From Tretioscincus oriximinensis (lineage: Eukaryota; Chordata; Lepidosauria; Squamata; Gymnophthalmidae): DNA of 64,000 bases. Both the position numbers and the translations under genes were made by a program. The notes below the pieces were generated by a model that saw only the letters and a program-made list of their open reading frames with translations, did not search any database and was not told where the DNA came from. Positions 13,289 to 26,800 of the stretch are shown here, in pieces (the first letter of the stretch is position 1; every line of letters begins with the position of its first letter). The stretch is taken from contig JAJVDF010000001.1 of NCBI GenBank assembly GCA_022410635.1, positions 14,531,566 through 14,595,565 on the forward strand. Reading direction: 5' to 3'.

Positions 13289-13574
13289 CAGTGGTACCTC
13301 GGTTCTCGAACACCTTGAAAGTCGACCAAATCGGTGTTCGACCGGCAGATTCCAGAAACTTTTGTCCTGGAATCCGAACACCGATTTGGAACTCGAACTT
13401 CCTTCGGCGTTCTTTCGGCCAGGCGCGCCTTGCTGACATCATCAGAGTGTGTCTTTTCGGCCCGGCGCGCCTTGCTGAGGTCATCAGAGTGCGTTTTTTC
13501 GGCCCGGCGCGCCTTGCTTCGGTTCTCGACCGTCCTGCCGGAACGAATTGTGTTCGAGAACCGAGGTACCACTA
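13289..13574. mobile_element. Tc1/mariner-type MITE with internal tandem repeat
   Basis: A 286-bp element flanked by TA (13287-13288, 13575-13576). Terminal inverted repeats of about 25 bp share AGTGGTACCTCGGTTCTCGA. The interior has about 2.5 copies of a 41-42 bp unit (13418, 13459 and 13501), each with GGCGCGCC. No transposase ORF. Confidence 0.8.
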
Positions 13575-13646
13575 TAGTTAATATTCTGCAATGACTTCGC
13601 CCTTCATCCAGGCAAAATTTACTACTCAAAACAGGACAGCTCTCAT

Positions 13647-13652
13647 TTTATT
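13647..13652 (-). terminator. Distal candidate CEP41 poly(A) signal
   Basis: AATAAA on the minus strand about 4.2 kb past the CEP41 stop. The stretch between is largely free of recognisable LINEs and SINEs, as expected for a long 3' UTR. The signal lies beside a mariner MITE. No transcript evidence is available here. Confidence 0.3.
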
Positions 13653-16600
13653 AAACTATGCACACCATGTATTTATATACATATATAAAAACCCTACCCA
13701 TCATATAAAGGAATATCAGTTAAACATCAATAAAATTAACAAGCAACATACCGTATACAAAATCCATCGGCCACTCAGCAGATCAAAGAGATTAAAGCTC
13801 TTTGGATTTTCAACATCAAAAACAGTCTTCATTACAGGAAGTCAGAAATTGTCAACTTCAAGAGTTTAAAAAGTCTAGAACTTTGGAGACAAAAGAGACA
13901 TCAAGCCGCTCAATGCAAAAAAATGTTCTAGTTGGAGAGTTTGGATTCAAGAAAAAGGTAAATGAATCACATCTCTACATTCCAAGCAGGAAACTATTTT
14001 CAAAACATTCTGTTCCCCTGGGTGCCACTGGTTGCAGGAATCCCAGCGTAAGATCTCAGCTTTTCATCCATGGTAGAATTCTTTGGGGTTCTTGAATACC
14101 ATAGTGAGCACAGCATGTTGACAGTTTGTGCTATTTTTTGCTTAGACTAACAATTTGCATTAAGAGACAAGCATTTTAAGTAACGCCACAAAGACAACAT
14201 TCTAATACTACAAAACATCACTTCAGTAAGAACATGATGCAATGTTACAAATAAAATTGTCCCCTAATAATCAGTGCTGACATTCTTATTAAATATGACA
14301 TTTCCATACAGGTTGGCTGGAATAGCTGAATTTATTAAATACACTGAGTGATCTGAGACTGCTATGCTATCCATTTGTCTGGAAGACTCCCCAAATACAA
14401 TGATTACAGCCCAGGATAAAAGTGTAAGTTCTCTGCTTCACAGCTTTAGGAAATAGAAATGAAAGATAAGCACAGCAAAAAGATAACTTTAATATTTCAA
14501 NGCCCTTGATAGTGGAATGTTTAAGCACGATATACAGTAGCCTTCCGGTCTGCTATCCTGTCAAAACCTTCTCATCCCAAAGCTTTCTCAGATTCTCCTG
14601 GATTTCCTCAAGGGCATGAAGAAAAGGAGGGGAAGGTCATTCAAAAACAGCTACACATAATCCTAAAGCTGTCAGATTTCTTTCATATAAAAAGAATATT
14701 TTTTGAACACTGTATATGAAGCATCTGAAAGGGTAGCTTCTCAGATTGAAAAACATGAAGAATTCCATTGACTGGAATCTAAAATCTGACATTATTTGTA
14801 AAACAGAGCTTTCAGTCAAACAGAGCCTGGAGTTCTTTTCTACTTCATATCTTGTACTTGGGATCAAAATAGATTCTAAGCAGATCTCATCATATAGGAC
14901 TACATATTAGGCAGCATCCTCCAAAGCTTTTACATTATCAGAGTAACAAGCAAGCATAGTGTTGCAAGCAAAGGATCACTCCTCACACACATGAAATGCA
15001 TTTTCCATCCATCTTTGATTAAGTGTCCTTGGGTCCAGGTATGAATATTCCACAATATACCATCCTTCCTCACCAAGTAGTAGTACAACATGTATTACTA
15101 GCAACCAAAATAGCATCTAAATAAGCACGTGTAGCACTACACAATACCGACAACCTTTGCTTAATGGCTGCTAGTCCATTCATAATATTCAGGGATGTAG
15201 AAATGGCAAAAGAAAGAGATCTATATTAAAATGGATGCAGCCTAATTGAAATCCAAGATAATATATTTATTGTGTATTGCTATATGATGGTAAATCACTT
15301 TATGCATAAGCAAAAGGGGACCGTGAAATCTTTAAGTGAGGCTAATCTTATTGACAAGGATTTACTTGCATATATGCTCATATCCTCTAGCAACTATAGT
15401 TGAAATGGATGAGATCAAGAAATGGTTTCAGTAATAAAAAATATGCAGCCTTGCAGAGAGAAAAACTATAGGAAATTGTAATGATCCATCTATTTTGTGT
15501 GATTTTGTTGACCATGAATTTTTTTGCAAGTGAAAAATTAGCTTTAGCTTTAAGTCACTGCAAAAAATGGTATCTTCCAGTGACATTTTTGTCTTACAGG
15601 AATTGCTGAAATTCTCAAGTTCATTTCCATTGTTACCTACAGGTTCTTTTAGCCATGCTGTTTGGGTTAGGGAAATGTTGAGATATTCAGTCTATGATTT
15701 GCATTTAAGAATCCTCACAGACAGCAGCACACCGATACTCAAAACCATATGGGTTTCTTATGGAAAACATCTGTCAAGTGATAGTCACTGAATATTCATC
15801 CCCAAAGCAACTGCATGGCCTTTTTTGCTTTGAGACTTATTCAGGGATATATCCCAGAATAGGAACCTGGTGCTCACATGCTAATGCAGGCTATGGCAGG
15901 TATCACTCAAATTTAACACAAACATCATTTGAGATAGCCATAGTCTGCACTTGCATATAGATGGGAGGATACTTGATCTAGGATATATCCCAGAGTATGG
16001 CACAATTTTCGTTTCTATCCAGCATTAGCAACCCAGCAATAATGCACTGCATTGTGGCCATATCTCTACAGTAATTGACGAGATTAAGAGGTTCCCTTTC
16101 TTATGATTTCTAGATCCCTAATTAGCTCACACCTTGGAAGGAAGAGAAAAGAACACCCCATACTTAGAGACAGAAGGCATGCCTCTGTGGGTTATTTCTT
16201 GTTGGAACCTGCAAGAAATAACCCACAGTTGCAGGCATGCCTTCCCTCTTGTATCCAGAGGACAAATGGCATGAAGGAGCTTAGCAAAAGCAGGATGTAA
16301 CCTCTGACAATGCAAAGCAGGATATGAGCCCATAAGCTTTCTGTGACCTCTGCAGCAGAGATGTGCATGCCATAAATGATGCCCCCACTGCAGAAAGAAG
16401 CATGCCAAGAAAAAAGTTGTCAGTTTTGTAGATAAAGATCTCTATGCCACTTAATAGAGATGTATGGGCCTGGTTACTTACATTAAATGCAGAAAAAATT
16501 AAAGCAGAAGAGATCAACAATTTCTTGCTCTATAGTCAATTCCAAACACTGCACCATCACAGAGACACCCTGTCAGCTACCTAGCTGTTTACACTTGGTA

Positions 16601-17820
16601 GAAAGATAAAGTCTTCAGGGCCAAATGACATGATATGCCAAAGGTTGTGCAGAAAGCCTGCAGCCTTTTCCATTTTAACAGAAAGCAGATAAAACAACTG
16701 CTAATGGCAGAGGAATAGCGATTTTCTTCTTGTATTATTCCACAACTAAAAATGCAGTTTCCTTTATTTCTCTTATCTCAATATACGATTCAAATGGTTT
16801 CCACGTTGGCCCAGGAGGTGTATGTATCATCCATACCAGGCCTAGCTAAACTGATGGTGCTGAAAGATAATGCAGAGATCAGAATGGGGTGGAGTCACTG
16901 ATTAGACAGGATGCTTTCAAGGAAGGTCAATATGCCTGAACGTTGGTAACCCATCCCAGAAAAAGAAAACTATCTTCACTTCATTAAATGCAGGAACAAA
17001 AGGTTGGCTTTCCTCAGGTGTGCGAAGCTGCTTTGCCCAAGAAGCAACGTTCTCAAAGTAACAGGAGAAAAATATCCCATCTTATTAAGTAGTACTGCTC
17101 TAAAAAAAAACCCAAATAGATCAAATTAACTGCAGTGTTCAAAACACAGTTAAAGGTCTATTTGAGAAAATAAATTGATCACTCACCAAGCATTTCTGGT
17201 CCCTGCACCAGGCAGGGACTTTCAAAAGTTGGCCTCTGTCCCCATTATTCTTTGAAGTCAAGAAATAGAATGTTCCTCCTATTCTACTTACTTATTTACA
17301 ATAATAGCTCAGGAGGGCTATAGTGAAAAATACATGCCTCTTATTGGAGGGAGGCGATGGGGAGGGAAACACAGATTGAAATTTCTCAGTGACTGGTGAT
17401 ATTATTTGCCCATTCTATAAAAGTGCATTTTTAAAAGCGTCACTGAGAAAAATGGATGAAAAGCCAGAAAGCCACTCCAGGCTGCTCTTTTTTTCACATC
17501 TGCATATTGCAAGAATCATCTGTTATTAGAATACAAGCACAAGGCTTGTTTTGCTTTGCTTCCTTGTTCATTATTTACCTTGTATTCGCTCAGAGCCCTG
17601 CCAGGAGTTTTCAAATGTCAGTGAAGGTAGAAAAATGCGCCCTCTAAGTGCCCTTCAGCACCAAAGATTCTTATCAATGTTTCCCCCTTACTAGACATGG
17701 TAGACAAATTGAGCTTAGCGGCACCCCTTCAAACTTTGCTTTTCTCTGTCCTCTGCATCCCATCTGCGTAAAAGCAAAAGACTGGCTGTATGATCAAAGG
17801 GCCCCACGATTGGGCTCTCG
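13653..17820 (-). other. Low-repeat stretch: possible long CEP41 3' UTR
   Basis: About 4.2 kb without recognisable exons and with few identifiable repeats. Contents noted: a 72-nt hairpin at 16173-16244, MITE-like motifs with CCCAGAATA around 15840-16010, and AT-rich sequence around 15200-15550. It could be CEP41 3' UTR or plain intergenic DNA. Confidence 0.35.
16173..16244. repeat. Perfect hairpin, 29-bp stem
   Basis: Arms 16173-16201 and 16212-16244 are fully complementary except for a 4-nt bulge (ttgc) on the right arm; the loop is 10 nt. It has pre-miRNA-like size. It is not assigned to a known miRNA or transposon. Confidence 0.7.
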
Positions 17821-17826
17821 TTTATT
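17821..17826 (-). terminator. CEP41: Proximal poly(A) signal after CEP41 stop
   Basis: AATAAA on the minus strand, only 14 nt after the CEP41 TAG. If used, the 3' UTR would be about 35-45 nt. No clear GT-rich downstream element follows, so use is uncertain; compare the distal candidate at 13647-13652. Confidence 0.4.
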
Positions 17827-17840
17827 GAGCGAGACATCGT

Positions 17841-20800
17841 CTATCTCCATGGCTTGCTTTGCAGGGCGCTACTGCTGAGGGAACGGGTGGGCAGAGCCAA
17901 AGCGGTGTTGTTAGTAGAGATCAAGTTCTGGCTGCTCTTCACAGCAGAGGCTTTAGGATCTCGAGCTGAAGAACCACGGCTAAGACGACCTGCAGAGAAG
18001 CAAGCACACGGGGAATCAGAAAAGATCTCATTCTACCAAGAAAGAAGAACCACTTCCAAATGGAAGTCATTAGATACCCAGGTTCACCTTAGTCAAGAAA
18101 GAATAGGATAATTCCACACTAACTGGTATACTAGATGAGCAAATGCACTAGGAGCTATCCCTTTGGATACTGCTACAGTCTAAGAATGGCTCCATCGTCA
18201 GCAGCCTCTCTTCTGCATGTTCGTGTAGTGCAGGGAAGGCTCGTTTCTGAGCACTGGTTGCACCAAAGGGAGGTTGCACCCTCAGGATCATTCCTTCTGT
18301 ATACTAGTATAGTCTAAGGGAGGCTCTGTCTCAGGAGTGACTTCCACTCCCAGAACAATTTCATGTAGTGGAAGTTAAGCATACAAAGCCTGGATGCTGA
18401 TGTAAATTTTAATCAAGTGCCAAAAAACTGATTAGTATAGTGCTTGGCATATTTCCAGAGAAAGTCTAGTAGGCCCTCTTGCATGCCACCCACNTTCAGA
18501 TCTTTGTAGGTGGCAGAATTGTAAGGTCTGTACAGAATATACTCCTTCAGGTATTTGGAGCACAAATAGCTTTTTTTGTCAATATCAAACCTTGAATTGG
18601 GCTCAGCACCAATACTGGCCTAGAATGATGTGGGTCCAGCCAGAGGTAGGTTCTGGACACCTTAAAGGTTAGTCTAATACAGAACGTATTCCAATAATGT
18701 AGATGGAGTATCAGTCACCTCAGCCAAGTAGTCCAAGAAGGGTAAAGTTGGTAAATCAATTGGTAGTAACTATGGGTGCTTTTTTCATATTCATCACCTG
18801 AGTCTCAAGTGACAGTGAGGAATCCAGAAGCACCCAGATGAACTTCCTTTTTTTCTAGGAAAATATGTCCCATCCCATCCCCAAAGTCACTCCGACAAAA
18901 TCCAATAGGTTAGTCAAATTGAATTCCCCTGAAAATCAAAGCCATCTGGCCAACCAAGGCAGTCTCAGTGTTAAACAGCTGCTTGAAACCAGAGTGAAAT
19001 AGTTGTATGATAGCTTGAACCCCATGCTGTAACTGTAGCTTAAGCCCCAGTTTTTCTTACTTCTGTTCTGAGGCTGTGAGATTTTGGCACAGAGATCCCC
19101 CACATTGTCTGACTACTAAAGGTAGACACTTACTGGCAGTATCTGTTGGGAGCTGCTCCTCTTCTAGGTAGTATTGTATTTTTTTTAGATCATCTGCTGT
19201 AAATCTCCATTTATTCACAGCAGGTGGAATTAGGGACTGCCTTGGGGTGATTTTCTTCCGGGCACTTGCTGGCTGGCCAACCATTAGGCATGATGAAGGA
19301 AACGAACCTGTCACCAGACCTTCTGGAATCTTCTGAGCAACAACCCTGAGACCTGAGGGCCAAGAAAGAAGAGAGCATTTCAGAGTTGCAGGAGACTAGC
19401 TTGGAAACCTCTTCTCTCTCTTATCACCAACCAAATGATTCTTAAGAACACAAGAATCGGGCCAGAGCCAATCCAGTCCAGCACCTAGGCATTCTGAACA
19501 AGAAGGTGGCAAAATCTTCAACTATTCTCAACTCTCTGCAAATGGTATTTCATGAGTACTGCCTGTTGCTCCATCCTGGAGGCAGTTTCAAAAGATCTAT
19601 CCTAGTAGCTGTTTATACCCTTGGTATCCACAAACGTATCTAATTCTGTCTTAAAGCTGTCCAGACTGCTAGCCTGAATAGTTTGATAAGTTTCAATGCA
19701 AACAGAGTGCAATAAATACAGCTGTTTTTCTCAACCCTATTCTGCAGGGATTCTACTGTAAGAAAAAGAAGTGGACAAAATGTTACAAATATGAAAGCAT
19801 AAAGTTATTGGAATAACACAAGCCATCCTACCTCCAGAAAGCATGAACAGATTTTCAAACCCTCTCTCACACATGGTGGTGGCTGCTTGGCTGGCTATTC
19901 TCTCGTCGTCATCATAGACAATAATGATCTTCCCATGAGCATTTTTCTGGTGTGCAAAGGTGCTAAGGATCATACAGCAGACTGAAATTCCCCTTCCCCA
20001 GGTTTGGAGATTTGTATCTAATTTAAATAATTCTGTACCAGTGCTTACCTTACTGAGGGTCTTATAGCATCTTAGAGACTAACAAGAAAAAAATTGGTAC
20101 TATAGCGTGAATTTTCATAGATTATAGGAAAGCTATTTAAAGGAAGATATGTTCCTGAATAAAAATGTAAGTGCAAATAGATGTGATAATGAGGCATCGA
20201 GTTCAATATCATGAGGGTCGTTAAGGATTTGTGTCATGGAAGTTGTAAATTGATAGAATGTTGCAGTGTAAATAGCTGCTAGCTGGGGATAAGAAAGCTG
20301 GAATGTTACAATGTAAACAGATTATGACCCTCCTTTCCATTAATTCATTAAAATATAATAAACCAAATAATAAGCATTTGACAACTAGTAATGGAGGTAC
20401 ACATATCCGAAGGAAGAGCCATCACAGGGAAAACTTGACTAAGAGTAACTCTAGTGGGGTGTTCAGGGCCACTGGAAACAGGAATAACTTGTTTCCTCTA
20501 TCAACAAGAATTATGCAGCTTTAAAAAACAAGGCTGTCCCATAGGGATTGGCAATTTCTTGGAGGAAAACTAAACTGAATGCTCCAGAAGTCAACTGCAA
20601 CTTGAAATCAGTACAGGAGAATCATGTTGATAAACATCAAACTTAACTTTACTACTTACATGAAGTAAATCACTTCCCCTGAAATTTCAAAAGCATAACA
20701 ATTGCCTACGCCTCCGATTTATTATAAAGAGATGTTGAAAGAGGAGAGCTCCACTGTAACCTTATCCCCACAGTCACTTTTCTTCTAAACCATCTCTTTC

Positions 20801-23800
20801 TCTCAATTCATTCTAGATTTCAGATGCAACGTAAGAATGGATCTGCAATTTGGGCAGATAAGTGCCCAGCTACACATTATCTTCTGAATCGAGCACAACA
20901 CCAACCTATCAGCTGAGTTTCCTCCCCAGAATAAATACTGTGGAGCTATGAACTTAAAGTGATGCTGAGAAGCTGGCCAGAAACCAGGCTGAAGGATACA
21001 TATTCCAAAATATTGCTCGTGTAGGGATTCATGGTTCTGGATAGCGTGGCAATGGGGTATGAATATGCTGCAAAATAAAAAAAAGCGAGGTTAAAAAGCT
21101 GTGGGCAAGAAGAGGACAGGAAGCCCAAGGCTCATGAATTCAAACAAATTACTTAGTAACACAAAGGTGTTACTGTTCTTTCCTCCTGCTTCCATGATTT
21201 AAGCTGGAAGTTAGAGTTCTTCCAAGAAGAGAAAGATCGGTTTCTTATACTCCTTTCTTTTCCAGAGTGGGGTATAGAGCTCCCCAGGCCTGCTTCTGAA
21301 GCTGGTAAGAATCAGAAGAAAACATTCTTCTAACCAAATAAAATTTGGCAAACATATTGGGGTGCAAGCAGGTTGCTGCCATTGATTTAAACAGGAAGAT
21401 CTGGGCTGAGAAGAAGGAGAGTCTGTTTTTTATTATTCCGCCCTTCTCACTCAAAAGGATTCAGAGTGGCTTACAAGGTAATTTTTCGCCTAAAGGCTTC
21501 CATCTATCTTCAGTTCACCACTCTGAGGTGGTACCCATTTATCTACCTGCAAATGTCTCTGAATGTTACTTCGAACAGCTGGATTAGCTGAAGCTAAGGC
21601 CAACAGAGGACGCCAACCCCTCTCCAGGGCTGACACATAAGGTCACAATCTCTGTTGCAACACCAAAGCTCTTAACCTCTTGCATTACTATCTTAGTGTC
21701 TCTTCCATTTTAGTTCGCGCTCTTGCTTTCACTTTCGCTGATTCAAACTCTGCTCCTGCCGGGCGGTCCCTGGGTGGCAAACTGCAAGTCTACCTGATTG
21801 GCTACATGGCCAGCTTTGGGTGAAGCACCTCAGCTGATATATAAACCCTCTAATACCGTTTATTCCTGCTTAAGTTCTTTGGAACTCCCAAAGTTAGTTC
21901 TGGATCTATTTCCATCAATAAATCAACATAAAAGGATTTATTTGCCATTGTCTCATTTGAAAGAGGAAGGCTACTAACACACGGTGCCTTTCTGATCCTT
22001 CAGTGAATGCACAGGCATTTTAATAGTCCTTATTAAGATAAAATCACACTGTATTAATAGTTTATTATTTCTTATAATGGCACAGATGTTAGAGGACTAA
22101 GTTAGAACCCAGGAATTCTTAGTTCAGATCTCACCCTCTAATGGATGGTCACTGAAAGCTGTGACTAAAATGGCTTCCCTGCCTTCTAAGTGCTTAAAGT
22201 ATTGGCTGTCCCTTAGGCTAGAGGTAAAGCATTTCAGTGACACAGTGATTAAGAACACTAGATTTCAATTCCTGCTCTAGTCCCATTGGGTATTACCAAC
22301 AATAGATAAAATGGTCCCCCCACTTTCTGAGTGGCTCACATAATTTCTATCCAACGAGGCAGAGGCAAGATCCTCTAGTTGCACAGTGGTTCAGAACTCT
22401 AGACTATAAACTAGAAGTCCCTTAATATTCCCACTGTCACTGAGAATCATTAGGCTTTTCCAGCTACAGATAAATAGCCTTCCTGCCTTTTGAGTTCCAT
22501 GTGATTAGAAAAGGCAAATGTAGGAAATCCGGACCCCCCNAAAAAATCCAGAGTGGAGCCCCTAACCTAATGGGATGTACCTTTCTGGCAGTTCTTAAAG
22601 TCAACCTGGAATCAGCTATTGCGTCTGCAATACTTTGGATCACATCATTGTGAGCAAGATGAAAACCTCTAATGCTCAGGCAATTTAGAATCAACAGGTT
22701 CCAGGTTTCTGCTACTGTCTTACAAGACAATGTAGAAATGCAAATAATAAATCTAAATCAGTAACTCAGGGACGGCGATCAGCAATCCAGTCAAAATACA
22801 AGGATGATAAAGCCCCACATCCCTGCATTGCTGAATAATGGACTGCCCGAGTAAGAGAACATAAAATGGCAGCCACATGTCAGAGCAAATGTGCTCCCAT
22901 AATGCACACAGACATTATCATAATGCATACTGACATGATCTGGCGCTGCATCATGTGCCAGCCCCCTCCCCCTCTAACCAGCTTAACCCCAGAAGCCCCC
23001 TTCACAAAGCTGGCTGTAGCAGCAGCAGCAGCCCAAATGTGAAAACACAGAGCTGCTCCTATTGGTCACCACTAGAGTTGGTCTAAGGGGGGCAACTGGA
23101 CAACAGAACTGCCACTGCCTCTGAGCCCAGACCACCCACTGCCACCAAGAAGGGCAAGGATGGTAAACATCAATGATGCATGCTCTGGGCTGCTTCCTCC
23201 ACTCTGGTCTGACTCCTGACTGTGAGGGTACCTGTCCCTGGCAGCAGGGGAAAAGAAGCAGAATCCATCTCAGCAAAATGCCAACAGGTGTGGAGAGGGG
23301 AGGTACAGGAAGGAGGAAGAAGACAGAGCAGGCTCCACAAGGCAGGAAGACCAAAAAGGGGAAAGGAAGGGGAAGGAGTGAGATGAGGCAAGGGGGGAGG
23401 GGGAGAGAGAGAAAAAGAGGGGCAAGAGGGAGGAGGGGTGGTGCAAGGGAGGGGGAGAGAGGAGGAAAAGAGGAGAAATGGAGGGGAACAGAGGAGGGAA
23501 GGGGGAGGGGGGAGGAAGAGGGAAAGGGAGGCGGAGAGGGAGGGGGGAAGGGAGTGGGAGGCCAATGGGGAAAGGGAGGTTAGAATGCTCTGTTTTATTT
23601 GCGACATTGAGACCGGGCTTAATTCCACTAGTAAACAAATAAGGCAGAATAATTCAGTGTCTACTGGTATGTTAGCATGGCCTAACTTGAAGCACAGAGA
23701 TATGGAAAAACTTTATCCCTCCATATTCTTGTTTACAGGAGAGCCTATTTTGGCAGTATATCTTAATGCAACATCAAAGAGAATTTCCAGGGGCTCTGAA

Positions 23801-26800
23801 GCCAGCAAGATTTATTCCCAGCTGTTGAAGTTCATGACGACCAGCTCCAAAACTTGCATAACGCTTATAATTGCCATGGGGGCTGAGGGAGAACAGCTAT
23901 AGTGTGTAGAAAGAACTGGTTCAGGTGAGATAAGTTTATCCTAGTCTTGGGATGAATTGTTCCTTCCTGATTAATTGTTCTAGATTCCCAGTGTAAGTGC
24001 AGAAAAGCCCTTAGAATTCTTTTGGCCAGAAGGCCAACAGCCCTTGGAGGATCCACTCACCTCCCACTATGTGGCACTGGTCATATGCATCTCGCTCTCG
24101 CACATCCAGCAGCAGGAAGGGGCAGTCAGGGTAAGGGCCATCTTTTGAGCAAGGTTCTGGCTTCTTTGGGGCATCTTTTCCAAGATCCAGCTCTCCAACA
24201 CCGCTGATTACACTGAAAAAAAAACAGAAGTACTATTAACCCACCAAAAAGGCTTCAGGAATATTACTGGCTCTGTTGATCCGAGCTAATGTGCCACTGG
24301 GATAACTATAGTCAGTGGAAGCTGGTCCCATGAGTCAGCTGTTTGACAGAGCTTAAAATATCTGAAGGATCAGAGGTGGACGAGCTTCTTATTGTTCCAC
24401 TGTCCTCAGAGCTTGAGGGGTGTTAACCTCTAGATTCTGGAATAACCTTCCAACAATGATGATATACAGCAACATTGCATGAGATATAACTCATCTCTTC
24501 ATCCAGGCCTTTGATAATAAGTTGCTTTCTACTAGGACTCTGCTAGGATGGCAGGGAATTTCTTTCTTTCTTTTGTACATATATACTTATATCCCACCCT
24601 ATACTCTAAGGTATCAGGACTGCCAGCCAAGGGAGCTTTTTGTTGCTTTCTCCACAACAGATGCCCTGTGAAGCAGGCGGGGATGAGAAAGTTCTAAAGA
24701 ACTGTCATTGGTCAAAATCACCCAACTGGCTTCATGGAGGGGTATGGAATCGAACCGGGAAGCAACTAGATAAGAGTCCAACCTCTAATCATAAGCTTAA
24801 GGATGTTTTTCATTTATTAAAATGCTATGCTTTTATGAATATTGTGACCCTACTGCGGAACTATTTGGAGAAGGAAGGAAGAAGTAAGAATGGAAAATTG
24901 GTTCTCTTCCAGGAATTAAGAGTATCAAGAGGTATTATAACTCTCCTTGAGTTGTAACAATTATAGTTAGAGAAGTTGGACTGTACAAGTCACTTTTAGC
25001 TGAATTGATGAGCCTGGGTTTAATTGTTTTATTATTGATTTATGCAATACTAGTGGATTAAGCCCGTTCCTGTTGCCAAAAATAGAATGGGCAGGCCACT
25101 CTCCACCTGCCCCCATTCTCTTCGCCTACCTCCCACCACTATCACCATTGGTTTTACCTTTGAGCTCCAACTGGGTGTCATCNTGGGCGCCAGCATTTTG
25201 CTGGCTTCAGGGCTGCCAGCATGCTGTGCGGACTGCCACTGTGTGGCAATCTGCTGTGGGCGCTACCATTCTGAAGACAGTTTTTCTGTTCCAGGTCGCA
25301 GGTCTGTGTTCGAGGTGATGGACAATGACCATGTCCACTCACCTCACTTAGAAAGCTGATCGCTGCAATATGCTTTAGTAATATAGATTTCCCAAGCCAA
25401 AGCTACTTCAGCCCAGCGGTGATCAGTCAAATACCTCTGCAAGGTGGAGCGAAATGATTCACCGCCTCCAGTGTTGTTTATGAAGAGGATGGGACTGGGT
25501 GGTTTCTCTGCAGGGCTGCTTTTGCCATTTGTCTCAGCTGCAACATCAGTATTGTTAGCTGCAGGAGAAGCCGCGTCCCCTTCTAAAGATAAGAGCACAA
25601 GAAATCAAGAATCACTCATTTATTCAGCAATGTGGATGAAGATTGGCTACTGGCAGATCTTCCTCCCCTGTGCCAGTCTGCACTAGCATGTGAATGCCAA
25701 ACCCCTATTTTTGAAATTTATCCAGCAACAAGGCCCTTGAAAGAGCCCTTGATAGTTCTTGCTGAAATTTAAAATTTACTCTCAGGATTTGGTGAAAGCT
25801 TCATAGCATTAGCTGTTGGGTTGTATTTTCAATTGGTAAATAAAAACTAGCATGCAGTTATTGGTGTGGAACAGTCATAGTTGGGACAGAGGTTGTGTGC
25901 TTAGGAAAAAAAACTAAATTGGATCCTTGGAAATCTCTAGTTACAAAAAGATCATTTCCATAGTTATTTAACTGGATGGCTCCATTGAAATTGGGTTAAT
26001 TAGATTGGCGCATCTCTTAATCTGGTCCATGAGTCCAAGAACAAGGCTATTTGTATTTGGATGGCTGCTACAGGATCACTTGTGAGCCAACTTTGACAGC
26101 CAGGAAGAAAGGATCCTGCCCTTGGAGCTCCCAGAGGACCCAATTTGGCAGTGCCACAAGGAACATTGTGAACATTGGTCTCCCATGTGAAAATGGAAAA
26201 CAGAGGTCACATTCTCATATCCCCAACTTCCAATTAAGCAGCTGCTAGTCTGCCAATGGTTCTTTTAAAAAAAGGTTTGCTAGACTAGTAAACATTTTGA
26301 GTTCTCTAGTCTATACACTATCCAATGCAGATGGACCTCACTAAAACAACAGTACCTTGGATTATTTCAAGGTAGAAAGGGACGTTTCTGCCCCCCTTGT
26401 CATACTGCATTCGTGGTATATCCTGAAGGGTCATAATTATTAAATCAGGAATACACAGATCCTGGTATTAAAGCAGCTGGTTCACTGGAAGTAAAGGAAG
26501 TAACAGCCTTCTGCTGCTCAACTGAGTTTTTATCATAAGCTTTAAAAAACCCAACCAAACTACAAAAACTTTAAAAGGTGGGATATTACCGTCTAGTTTC
26601 TGAACTTCCTCAGACGGCACTTCAGAGTTTTCATCTGATAGAGAAGCAACCTGGATTACCTAGAAATAAACAACATGAGCTAAACTACCATGGCCATTAG
26701 AAAGACCAGCTGCAGAGAGAGAGTTCACATTTTAATGTTTGCAGACTGTGCACATGCGCTCACACGTGAGGGACTCTCAACTCATATAATTCTAATGCTG

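Noticed and set aside
13153..13629. 158-codon Arg/Ser/Ala-rich frame with repeated SKARRAEKTHSDD units
   Set aside because: This is the translated internal tandem repeat of the mariner MITE, not a protein gene.
23173..23902. Long open frames on both strands (up to 154 codons)
   Set aside because: They arise from the polypurine tract; composition is Arg/Glu/Gly or Pro/Ser/Leu low complexity with no splice context or family resemblance.
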